The notes under the pieces are model-generated. The model saw only the letters and a list, made by a program, of their open reading frames with translations, searched no databases and was not told the DNA's origin. From NCBI GenBank assembly GCA_003454335.1, contig DMKK01000042.1:1-7564 (forward strand): a stretch of 7,564 nucleotides of DNA. Reading direction: 5' to 3'. Origin of the DNA: Gammaproteobacteria bacterium. GTDB lineage: Bacteria; Pseudomonadota; Gammaproteobacteria; UBA9214. Of the stretch, positions 1 through 6,583 are shown one piece after another. The translations under genes were made by a program, and so were the position numbers. Each line of letters opens with the position of its first letter. Within the stretch, counting starts at the first letter, position 1.

Positions 1-291
1 CTCCTCCCGGGAGAGTTTATTGAGGTGTTTGTCGATGCGCCCCTGGAGGTGTGTGAAGCCAGGGACCCCAAGGGCTTGTACAAGAAGGCGCGGGCAGGAG
101 AGATCAAGGGGTTTACTGGTATCGATGACCCTTACGAAGCCCCCCTGTCAGCTGAACTGGTTCTCTCTGCCGCCGAAAAAACGCCGGATGTACTCGCGGA
201 TGAAGTGATGGTCTATTTGCAGCAGCAGGGTATTTGCCCGGCACTCGAAAATGATATCTCACTTGAAGAGAGAGCCTCTGGAACTGCATGA
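1..291 (+). CDS. cysC: Adenylylsulfate (APS) kinase, C-terminal part (5' end outside window)
   Basis: APS kinase phosphorylates adenosine 5'-phosphosulfate with ATP to make PAPS, a cytoplasmic step of sulfate activation. The reading frame is open from base 1 and ends at TGA 289-291, giving 96 residues. Diagnostic APS kinase text is visible: FIEVFVDAPLEVCEARDPKG, then LYKKARAGEIKGFTGID and DPYEAP, which form the core strand and the substrate-binding lid of the family. The N-terminal part with the P-loop lies outside the window, so it cannot be told whether this is a stand-alone CysC or the C-terminal domain of a CysN/CysC fusion. The last 20 or so residues (ICPALENDISLEERASGTA) look like a poorly conserved tail. 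The stop codon overlaps the start of the downstream cytochrome gene as ATGA, implying a shared transcript. Family assignment is firm; the exact gene form is not. Confidence 0.85.
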   Translation, partial: LLPGEFIEVFVDAPLEVCEARDPKGLYKKARAGEIKGFTGIDDPYEAPLSAELVLSAAEKTPDVLADEVMVYLQQQGICPALENDISLEERASGTA

Positions 292-950
292 AAAACACCC
301 TCCATGCCCTGGTGTGGCTGACCCTGCTTGCAGTGGGTGCCCCTGAAGTATCAGCCGGCCCGCCACCCGCCTATGAGGGGCGGCGGCTGTATGTTTCCTA
401 TTGCCAGTTATGTCACGGCACGGATGGCAAGGGGAGCGGCCCACTGGCAAAGGCGATGCAAATCGATGTGGCAGACCTGACCACCACGGTACGTTCCAGG
501 AGTGACACCATCCTGACGAAAATCATCACCGGAGAAGGGCGGCAGACCATCACGGGTCGTGACCGCCATAACCTGCTCAGTGCAGCCATGCCGGAATGGA
601 AGGACGTCTTCGATGAGACCCAGGTCAAGGCGCTGATTGCATATCTGCGTTTTCTGGGCAGCACCAAACATGATCTGATGGGGGATCCCAAGGTTGGTCT
701 GGAGCTCTATCAGCAGTATTGCCAGGTCTGCCACGGTGTGGAGGGTGATGGTGATGGCATCATGACAAACCTCATGGGCATTATGCCGATGGACCACACC
801 AACCCCAACGAGACCAACAGCCTCGACAATGAAGCACTGGTCGAGAGTATCCTGGATGGCAAGGGGCGGTATATGCCAGCCTGGCGCGGCATTCTGGATC
901 AGCGTGATGTCGAGGCACTGGTGAGCTACATTCGACTGCTCTCCCACTAA
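288..950 (+). CDS. Periplasmic dihaem c-type cytochrome
   Basis: A 220-residue secreted electron-transfer protein with two cytochrome c domains. Residues 1-23 form a signal peptide (basic start, hydrophobic LVWLTLLAVGA, likely cleavage after VSA), so the mature protein should be periplasmic. Haem-attachment motifs are CQLCH at 39-43 and CQVCH at 145-149. Likely distal methionine ligands are M101 (AAMPEW) and M196 (RYMPAW), each followed by the usual closing helix (VKALIAYLRFL and VEALVSYIRLL). The two halves look like a duplicated domain, similar in size to cytochrome c4-type dihaem proteins, though I cannot assign that family. The ATG at 288 overlaps the upstream APS kinase stop (ATGA). No strong Shine-Dalgarno precedes it, only a weak purine run near 264-273, which fits translational coupling. 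Its redox partner is unknown. No clear terminator follows. Confidence 0.92.
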   Translation: MKNTLHALVWLTLLAVGAPEVSAGPPPAYEGRRLYVSYCQLCHGTDGKGSGPLAKAMQIDVADLTTTVRSRSDTILTKIITGEGRQTITGRDRHNLLSAAMPEWKDVFDETQVKALIAYLRFLGSTKHDLMGDPKVGLELYQQYCQVCHGVEGDGDGIMTNLMGIMPMDHTNPNETNSLDNEALVESILDGKGRYMPAWRGILDQRDVEALVSYIRLLSH

Positions 951-1117
951 GTCAACGGTGTCCTGTCCGGGAGGAGGCGGAGGTTCGGGGTTGCAAGCGT
1001 AATTACCACATAAGCATCCGGGTTGGCCTGTCCCCTGGTGTTGCAGCAACTCCATTCTGGTTATGTCCGGTCAAGTATTGCCTCACCACGGGGTAAGGTG
1101 GGACACTTGGTCGCTAA

Positions 1118-3607
1118 ATGGAAGAATTAGAGCACATCCCCGACTGGTCACTGGTGCAGCAGTACATGCACTCCAGTCCTGCTATCTTCTTTTACTGGGT
1201 CGCGGAGCCGGACTGGCCGGTCGAATTTGTATCGGAGAATATCAACCAGTTTGGTTACAGTGTTGAAGAATTCGTTTTGGGAAGGAAGAAGTTTTCCGAG
1301 ATCGTGCATCCGCAGGATCTTGATCGTGTTATCCAGGAAGTCGAAGAGTACACCGCCAGGAAGCTGAAATCCTTCACCCAGCAATACCGTGTGCTTACCT
1401 GTGACGGAGAGGTCTGCTGGATTGATGATCATACGGTAATCCAGTTTAATGCGGCAGGAGAGGTGACGCACTACCTGGGGATTATCACGGATATCACCGA
1501 GCGCAAGTATGCTGATACGGCGCTAAGGCTCAGTCAGGAAAAATACCGTGCCCTGGTAGAATCAACGGACGACTTCATCTGGGAGGTCGACCGCAACGGG
1601 GTCTACACGTATTGCAGTCCGCAGGTGGAAAGCCTGCTGGGCTATCTGCCCGGGGAAATGCAGGGTAAAACGCCCTTCGAATTTATGACAGCAGCGGATG
1701 CCGCAATGGTTGCCGGCAAGTTTATGGCGATCGCCGGGAGGCAGCAGGCGTTCTCTGCCCTGGAAAACACCAACCTCCATCGTGACGGGCGTGAAATTGT
1801 ACTGGAAACCAGCGGCGTTCCGTTTTTTGATGCGGAGGGAGAACTGGCGGGGTACCGGGGTATAGACAGGGATATCACGGAACGCAAGCGTACTCAGCAC
1901 CGACTGGCTGCGCAGCGGGAGTTCTTGCAGTCGGTAATCGATGGTGTACATGATGCCATCATGGTGATCAACGAGGATTGCAGTATCGAATTGATGAACC
2001 AGGTTGCACGGGATGCCATGCAGCCGGAGTTTGTCGCGGATATTGATAATCCAAAATGCTACGAAGTATCGCACCACTGTGAAGATCCCTGTGATGGCAA
2101 GGATCATCCCTGCCCACTGACGAAGGTTATTGAGTCCGGGGAGGCAGTGACGGTTGTCCACAGGCATTTCCTGGCGGACGGTTCGACGGCTTTCGTGGAA
2201 CTGGTTACTTCGCCCTTGCGGAATGAGGACGGCGAGATACGCAGTGTCATTGAAGTTGCGCGGGATGTTACCGGCCACGTGACGGCACGGCGTGAGCTTG
2301 AAGAACAGAAGCTCACCTTGCAAAAACTTGCCCACCACGATGCACTTACCGGCTTGCCGAATCGGCTGCTGTTTCTGGACCGGCTGCAGCAGGCAGTCAG
2401 AAAGGCGCGCCGTGCGAACAGGCTGCTTGCGGTTCTGTTCATAGACCTGGACAGGTTCAAACAGATCAATGACAGCCTGGGTCATGCGATGGGAGATGCG
2501 GTGCTGAAGGTGATATCCAGGAGGCTGGAGGATTGCCTGCGTGAAGATGATGTAGTGGCCCGTCTGGGTGGTGACGAATTCACCATTATCATGGATTCGC
2601 TTCATAATGCCCGGCACGCGACGACCCTGGCGCAGAAAATTATTCGTGCGGTACAGCGTCCTGTCAGGCACAAGGAGCAAGAGCTCTACGTATCGGCCAG
2701 TGTCGGTATCAGTCTCTATCCACAGGATGGAGAGGACGCCGCAGTCCTGTTGCGGAATGCCGATGCCGCCATGTACAAGGCCAAGGGAGAAGGAAAGAAC
2801 AGTTTCCAGTTCTATACCGCCGATATGACCGAGCTGGCCTTTGAACGGGTATTGATGGAATCACACCTGCACCGGGCGTTGGAAAGCGATCAGTTTGTCG
2901 TGCTTTACCAGCCGCAGATCGACCTGCGTACAGACCGGCTGGTGGGGCTGGAGGCGCTGGTGCGCTGGCAACACCCGGAACTGGGCCAGGTATTGCCGGC
3001 AAAGTTCATTACCCTGGCGGAGGACACCGGCTTGATACTGCCACTGGGTGAGTGGGTGTTAAAAACTGCCTGCCGGCAGATGGCGTGCTGGTACCAGGAT
3101 GGTTTGTTCCCCGGGCGGGTTGCTGTCAATCTCACCGCAAACCAGCTGAAACATGACAGTTTCCTGCCGGCGGTGGAGCATATCCTGAATGCAAGCAGCT
3201 GCCGGCCGGAGTGGCTGGAACTCGAGATTACCGAGGGGGTGGTCATGCGGCAGCACGAACATTCTTTCCAGGTGCTGCAACAGCTGAAGAGACTTGGCAT
3301 CGAGCTGGCAATTGACGATTTCGGCACCGGTTACTCGTCCCTGGCCTATCTCAAGCGGTTGCCGGTCTCGAAGTTGAAAATCGACCGGTCGTTTGTCAGG
3401 GATATTCCCGAGGACGATGGCGATAATGCCATTGCACGTGCCGTAATCGCCATGGGACACAGTCTGGGGCTGCGGGTGATTGCCGAGGGTGTGGAAAATT
3501 CCGGGCAAATGGCGTTCCTGAGAGAGGCGGGGTGTGACGAGGTGCAGGGTTACCTGTGTGGTCCGCCGTTATCCGCAGACCAGATTACCGAACGCTTGCG
3601 CAAATAA
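1118..3607 (+). CDS. Cyclic-di-GMP signalling protein, PAS-PAS-PAS-GGDEF-EAL
   Basis: An 829-residue, apparently cytoplasmic protein with no membrane segment, predicted to make and/or degrade c-di-GMP. PAS1 spans about 12-130 and PAS2 about 138-257, each ending in a DITERK-type linker. PAS3 (about 263-390) contains the cluster C314, H319, H320, C321, C325, H330, C332. The GGDEF domain (about 400-567) has D443, K448, N451, D452 and GGDEF at 484-488. An RxxD inhibitory site (R475-D478) lies exactly five residues before it. The EAL domain (about 580-829) has EAL at 612-614, N671, E703 and E706, DDFGTGYSSL from 733, K754, EGVE at 790-793 and QGY at 810-812. Both catalytic domains therefore look intact. 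The ATG at 1118 directly follows an in-frame TAA at 1115-1117, so no longer start is possible. The best Shine-Dalgarno, AAGGTGGG at 1095-1102, is about 15 bases away and weak. In the 167-base gap upstream (951-1117) I see no convincing promoter or terminator. Confidence 0.95.
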   Translation: MEELEHIPDWSLVQQYMHSSPAIFFYWVAEPDWPVEFVSENINQFGYSVEEFVLGRKKFSEIVHPQDLDRVIQEVEEYTARKLKSFTQQYRVLTCDGEVCWIDDHTVIQFNAAGEVTHYLGIITDITERKYADTALRLSQEKYRALVESTDDFIWEVDRNGVYTYCSPQVESLLGYLPGEMQGKTPFEFMTAADAAMVAGKFMAIAGRQQAFSALENTNLHRDGREIVLETSGVPFFDAEGELAGYRGIDRDITERKRTQHRLAAQREFLQSVIDGVHDAIMVINEDCSIELMNQVARDAMQPEFVADIDNPKCYEVSHHCEDPCDGKDHPCPLTKVIESGEAVTVVHRHFLADGSTAFVELVTSPLRNEDGEIRSVIEVARDVTGHVTARRELEEQKLTLQKLAHHDALTGLPNRLLFLDRLQQAVRKARRANRLLAVLFIDLDRFKQINDSLGHAMGDAVLKVISRRLEDCLREDDVVARLGGDEFTIIMDSLHNARHATTLAQKIIRAVQRPVRHKEQELYVSASVGISLYPQDGEDAAVLLRNADAAMYKAKGEGKNSFQFYTADMTELAFERVLMESHLHRALESDQFVVLYQPQIDLRTDRLVGLEALVRWQHPELGQVLPAKFITLAEDTGLILPLGEWVLKTACRQMACWYQDGLFPGRVAVNLTANQLKHDSFLPAVEHILNASSCRPEWLELEITEGVVMRQHEHSFQVLQQLKRLGIELAIDDFGTGYSSLAYLKRLPVSKLKIDRSFVRDIPEDDGDNAIARAVIAMGHSLGLRVIAEGVENSGQMAFLREAGCDEVQGYLCGPPLSADQITERLRK

Positions 3608-3646
3608 AACCAGGGCCGCCTGTTGCGATCGATGCGCCGCTTTCCG

Positions 3647-4075
3647 TTAATCAGTGTTTTCGCCGGACCAGTCTGCCAGAATAATAGCGATGGCCTTTGA
3701 AAACTCGTCGAAAGAATGCGGTTTGACGATGTAGTCATCCACTTCGTATTTGAAGGCGGCGGCCCGGTCGCCTGGTTCATTGGAGGATGTCAGCACCTTG
3801 ACCTGCATGCTTTGCAGCAGCGGATCTGCGCGCAGCTCCTTCAGGAATTCAATACCCCCCATTTTCGGGAGGTTCAGGTCCAGCAGAATCAGTGACGGTG
3901 TGGGCTCAATTCTGGGAAACCCGTCACCACGCAACATGCCCAGTGCCTCAACACCGGTACGTGCAACATAGAGCGGGTTGCTAATGTTGGTTTTCCGCAG
4001 CGCCCGCTGTACGGTCATGATATCCACCCGGTCGTCTTCCACGAGCAATATCACTGCGTCATTATCAGGTTTCAC
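3647..4075 (-). CDS. Rcp1-like single-domain response regulator (CheY-type receiver)
   Basis: A 142-residue receiver domain with no output domain. It probably accepts phosphate from a histidine kinase and acts by protein contact. From the GTG start: acidic pair D14/D15 in LLVEDD, phosphoacceptor D66 in LLDLNLPKMGG, the conserved T96 in VLTSS, and K118 in YIVKP. The inserted stretch before the phosphorylation site and the RADPLLQ segment are typical of the Rcp1 subfamily that partners phytochrome-like and CHASE-type kinases. I chose GTG at 4075-4073 because a strong Shine-Dalgarno (GGAGGGGG) lies just upstream and the receiver fold begins immediately after it. Longer in-frame starts add about 50 residues (HSPGSARLQGCRRQ and onward) that do not resemble a domain and would run across the probable promoter at 4108-4136. 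The neighbouring CHASE kinase lies upstream on the same strand and is the obvious partner. The convergent GGDEF-EAL gene ends 39 bases away with no obvious terminator between. Confidence 0.93.
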   Translation of the reverse strand: MKPDNDAVILLVEDDRVDIMTVQRALRKTNISNPLYVARTGVEALGMLRGDGFPRIEPTPSLILLDLNLPKMGGIEFLKELRADPLLQSMQVKVLTSSNEPGDRAAAFKYEVDDYIVKPHSFDEFSKAIAIILADWSGENTD

Positions 4076-4107
4076 TACTCCCCCTCCGAGACGGATAATT
4101 AGCCGGT

Positions 4108-4136
4108 AGTATACAGCGGATCCAGGAGTCTGTCGG
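4108..4136 (-). promoter_or_regulatory. Probable sigma-70 promoter of the response regulator gene
   Basis: On the minus strand, CCGACA (4136-4131, four of six to TTGACA) is separated by 17 bases from TATACT (4113-4108, five of six to TATAAT). A transcript starting near 4101 would have a leader of about 26 bases that contains the GGAGGGGG ribosome site before the GTG at 4075. It suggests the receiver can be transcribed independently of the upstream kinase, whose stop codon lies about 220 bases further upstream. This is a consensus match by eye, with no experimental support. Confidence 0.5.
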
Positions 4137-4353
4137 ACTTGGGAACAATCTACCCGGCAACTGCTCCCTGTGTCGCTCTGCCTCCTGCATCCCTGCAGTC
4201 GCGCGCTGCCGGGAGAGTGGTTCAAATGTCCCCGGTTTATCGTTACGCAGGTCCACTGTGTGCCGCAAAATCGTGACCATTTGTGCTTGCTCTCCCATCA
4301 TGCTCGCTACGATTGCCTGAATCCGACCGGCTCCTGGCCTGTTTGACGGTGAT

Positions 4354-6354
4354 TTATTCATGCGCCGGCCAGCTAAACCGAAAAGTGGCGCCTTTGCCTT
4401 CTGCTGATTCCAGTGTGATCGAGCCGCCGTGTTCCTGCACAATCTTCTTTACCAGTGCCAGACCGATACCGGTGTTGCTGCCGTAATCATGTACCGTCAG
4501 GGTCTGAAACATCATGAATACCTTGTCATGGTACTCCGGTGCAATGCCGGGGCCGTCATCGGCTACTGTAAATTCATAATACTCACCCAGGTTACGCGCA
4601 GTCACCCCGACATGGCCCTGCTCACCATTACCGTGCTTGATAGCGTTTCCAATCAGGTTGGAAAATACCTGGAAAAGATGTAACCGCTCCGTGTGCAGGA
4701 TGGGCATGTTCGCGGCCACATCCACAATGAATCCATCGGGTGGTGCCAGTGAGTCGATTACCTCGGTCAGCAGGTCGCCGGTATCGACGTTGACCATGGA
4801 CTGTTCGGCCCGGTCAATACGCGTGTATTCCAGCAAGCCTTCAATCAATGCATTCATGCGTTGCACGCGGTCACGCAGCAGTCCCAGTTGTTCGCGGGTA
4901 ACTGCAGTCAGTTTTTCCTGCAGATCTTCCTCCAGCCAGGTGGCCAGGTTTGCGATGCCGCGCAGTGGTGCCTTCAGGTCGTGCGAGGTCACATAGGCGA
5001 ACTGTTCCAGTTCTTTCACATGCCGTTCTGCCTCGGCTGTGCGGGTGGCGACACGTTGTTCGAGGGTTTCGTTCAGAATCTGGAGTTCCTTCTCGGTATT
5101 CTGCCGTTCATTAATCTCGCTGTTAAGTTCTGCGTTGAGCTCTGCCAGTTGCGTGGTGCGCTCGGTCACCAGGCTCTTTACCTTCGCGGCGCGTCCTACC
5201 AGCGTGGAAAGGTATATTGTCAGCAAGGCCGTAAATGGCAAGCCACCTGCAAGTGTAACCCAGCCACCCCAGGGGGCCGGCTGGAAATATCCGGGGATTG
5301 AGGTACACAGCACTTCCCATTGGCGGTCCATGATGCTTATTGTCTGGATGAACTCCTGGTTTTCCCGGGACTTGTTGTTCTCTGGTTTGCGCTGGCCGGT
5401 ATCTGCAGGGAGTTTTCTGGAGGTGTGTCGATAAAGATAGTGTTTTTCGCCGGTGACAGATACATCGTAGATAACCATGTTAATGCCGCTCGGGCTAAGA
5501 TTCTGCAGGGCACTTTCAACGATCTCGCCAATGCGGAAAGTCCCTGCCGCGAAGCCGCGCAACTGCTGTTGCCGTTTTTCCAGGCTGTCCGGGGTCGTCG
5601 CTGTTTTTTCATCCGCAGCGGGATCTGTATCTGCCTTGTGGTAGACCGGCAGTCGGGCCGTGAACCCGTATTCGATGCGGTCCTCCCGTTGCAGGGGGAT
5701 GAGTGGTGAAATCTGCATCTGTCCAGCATCCCGTGTCTGCAGCAGCATATCCAGGGTTGTCGGGTCAGACGCCAGGTCATGCCCCAGTGCTTCCTTGTTG
5801 AGCAGGTAGGGCTGCACATAGAGAACAGGAAAATGCATCGGACGTTGAGTGGCCTTAACCCGTTCATCCGCCGGACTGGTTTCAGTAATATGAAATCTCG
5901 GGAAGCTGATCCGGGCTTCTTCTTCAAATGAGGTGCGTTCTGCCGTGGTTATCCGGGGGATCCATTGCAGTGCGGTTATGCTCGTATGACGCTTGAGAGC
6001 CGGCCCCACGAACTTGCGAAAATCACGTCGGCCGACCCGGTTTGATGCGTCGAAGAAGCTGCCAATATCCCGAACCACAGCAAGATTCTGCTCGATCTCA
6101 CGCTGCACCATCAGGATGCGGTCGATGGCCGCCGCGTGAAATACCTGTTGTATCTGCTGATGTTCCCAATCAGTGGCCACGTTGAATGCATGCCAGGTGA
6201 CTATTACGCCGAGCAGTGCGACCAGCGCAATCGGAATATACGCGATCCATGCGTGCGTATTTCCTGCGGAGGTAAAGCTTTGGTTTACCATCGCATACAG
6301 GCCTTGTGAAATCTGCAATGCCCGGTCTGTGGACTGCAGATCTGTGTGCAGCAA
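4354..6354 (-). CDS. Membrane-bound CHASE-domain sensor histidine kinase
   Basis: A hybrid-free sensor kinase of 666 residues from the TTG start. Membrane segment 1 is about 36-57 (WIAYIPIALVALLGVIVTW). An extracytoplasmic CHASE domain spans about 80-290, with text typical of the family (VVRDIGSFFDASNRV, ITALQWIPRIT). CHASE domains sense small ligands outside the membrane; the ligand here is unknown. Membrane segment 2 is about 365-386. A coiled coil (395-450) leads to HisKA, with phosphoacceptor H458 in YVTSHDLKAPLRG. The ATPase domain has N570 (NLIGNAIKHG), DDGPGI from 599 and TGIGLAL from 628. All kinase boxes are intact. The start is uncertain. TTG at 6354 has AGGAG (6372-6368) 13 bases upstream and sits just behind a possible promoter. 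ATG at 6291, giving 645 residues, would begin 14 residues before the first membrane segment, as in many CHASE proteins, but has a weak ribosome site. The likely partner is the downstream Rcp1-like receiver. Confidence 0.93.
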   Translation of the reverse strand: MLHTDLQSTDRALQISQGLYAMVNQSFTSAGNTHAWIAYIPIALVALLGVIVTWHAFNVATDWEHQQIQQVFHAAAIDRILMVQREIEQNLAVVRDIGSFFDASNRVGRRDFRKFVGPALKRHTSITALQWIPRITTAERTSFEEEARISFPRFHITETSPADERVKATQRPMHFPVLYVQPYLLNKEALGHDLASDPTTLDMLLQTRDAGQMQISPLIPLQREDRIEYGFTARLPVYHKADTDPAADEKTATTPDSLEKRQQQLRGFAAGTFRIGEIVESALQNLSPSGINMVIYDVSVTGEKHYLYRHTSRKLPADTGQRKPENNKSRENQEFIQTISIMDRQWEVLCTSIPGYFQPAPWGGWVTLAGGLPFTALLTIYLSTLVGRAAKVKSLVTERTTQLAELNAELNSEINERQNTEKELQILNETLEQRVATRTAEAERHVKELEQFAYVTSHDLKAPLRGIANLATWLEEDLQEKLTAVTREQLGLLRDRVQRMNALIEGLLEYTRIDRAEQSMVNVDTGDLLTEVIDSLAPPDGFIVDVAANMPILHTERLHLFQVFSNLIGNAIKHGNGEQGHVGVTARNLGEYYEFTVADDGPGIAPEYHDKVFMMFQTLTVHDYGSNTGIGLALVKKIVQEHGGSITLESAEGKGATFRFSWPAHE

Positions 6355-6382
6355 CGCAAAATTAATGCTCCTGGTTAACTGT

Positions 6383-6394
6383 CTATTGCAATAG
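6383..6394. promoter_or_regulatory. 12-bp perfect palindrome, candidate operator
   Basis: CTATTGCAATAG is its own reverse complement and covers the proposed -10 box of the CHASE kinase promoter. A dimeric regulator bound here would block that promoter. Symmetry stops exactly at 12 bp. Perfect 12-bp palindromes arise by chance about once per 4 kb, so the placement is the only reason to list it. No known regulator site is recognised. Confidence 0.25.
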
Positions 6395-6413
6395 CGAATT
6401 GGGAGACTGTCAG
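6385..6413 (-). promoter_or_regulatory. Possible sigma-70 promoter of the CHASE kinase gene
   Basis: On the minus strand, CTGACA (6413-6408, five of six to TTGACA) precedes TGCAAT (6390-6385, four of six to TATAAT) with a 17-base spacer. Transcription would start near 6378 and the short leader would include AGGAG at 6372-6368. The -10 is not strong, so an activator or another promoter could be used instead. Confidence 0.3.
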
Positions 6414-6477
6414 GTTCAAGATTACCAAGTATTATGTTGCATTAGAAGCAGCTTAACAGGGTCGTCGGGTGGGCTGG

Positions 6478-6486
6478 TGTTATACT
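6478..6486 (+). promoter_or_regulatory. Extended -10 promoter element upstream of the usp gene
   Basis: TGTTATACT combines a TG-n extension (6478-6480) with TATACT (6481-6486, five of six to TATAAT). No good -35 lies at normal spacing; TTAACA at 6453-6458 is 22 bases away, which extended -10 promoters can tolerate by not needing a -35. The start would be near 6493, giving a leader of about 91 bases that contains the REP-like hairpins. A second candidate -10, TACAAT at 6550-6555, would give a leader of about 20 bases but has no -35 and no TG extension. Confidence 0.4.
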
Positions 6487-6491
6487 CGGCA

Positions 6492-6537
6492 CGCGGAAGC
6501 TTCCCACCGCGAATCGCGCCGGGGACGACGCTCCCAC
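6492..6537 (-). repeat. REP-like palindromic element in the usp leader
   Basis: Read on the minus strand, the segment starts GTGGGAGC (6537-6530). The hairpin GCGTCG-TCCC-CGGCGC follows (6531-6516, one G-U pair), then GATTCGCGG, then a second GTGGGAAGC (6507-6499) followed by a small palindrome, GGAAGCTTCC (6495-6504). A GTGGGAGC head next to a GC-rich stem-loop and a GCGATTCGCGG tail is the layout of REP sequences known in pseudomonads and xanthomonads, usually intergenic and present in many copies. On the plus strand CGCGG (6492-6496) can pair with CCGCG (6507-6511). CGCG (6508-6511) can alternatively pair with CGCG (6515-6518), so leader RNA could switch folds. Only one copy is visible here, so repeat status is inferred from resemblance. 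Confidence 0.5.
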
Positions 6538-6583
6538 AGTAAGGTTTTTTACAATAACCGGGTTAACGAAGGAGTATTTAGCT

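Noticed and set aside
445..460. Sigma-54-like GG-N10-GC match (TGGCAAAGGCGATGCA)
   Set aside because: It sits inside the cytochrome c coding region with no gene start downstream; a chance match.
408..1055. Minus-strand open frame (215 codons) opposite the cytochrome c gene
   Set aside because: Antisense to both haem motifs and conserved methionines of a clear cytochrome; no domain or ribosome site seen.
1040..1102. GTTGCAGCAAC palindrome and a CCAC/GTGG stem around the weak ribosome site before the GGDEF-EAL gene, considered as operator or riboswitch
   Set aside because: Arms are only 4-5 bp, and the conserved blocks of c-di-GMP riboswitches are absent; expected by chance.
1562..2680. Long minus-strand open frame (372 codons) opposite the GGDEF-EAL gene
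   Set aside because: It lies wholly antisense to conserved PAS and GGDEF coding sequence. Its translation is rich in Arg, His and Gln and has no domain, typical of a mirror frame in GC-rich DNA.
3608..3646. Possible bidirectional terminator between the convergent GGDEF-EAL and receiver genes
   Set aside because: Only very short stems such as CAGG/CCTG can be drawn and no T-run follows on either strand.
4210..4250. GGTTCAAAT resembling a tRNA T-loop
   Set aside because: The flanking bases do not form a proper T-arm, and no acceptor stem, anticodon arm or D-arm can be paired around it.
4065..4361. A 98-codon minus-strand frame between kinase and receiver, starting in ATGAATAA overlap with the kinase stop and ending just inside the receiver gene
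   Set aside because: The overlaps are tempting, but codon choice differs from the neighbours: few CTG leucines, several AGG/AGA arginines, plus ATA and CTA. The sequence has no recognisable fold, and its end runs through the probable receiver promoter and ribosome site.
5337..5927. Minus-strand frame (196 codons) overlapping the CHASE kinase in another frame
   Set aside because: The kinase frame carries a recognisable CHASE domain across the same bases; the alternative is a low-complexity Arg/Ser/Cys-rich shadow.
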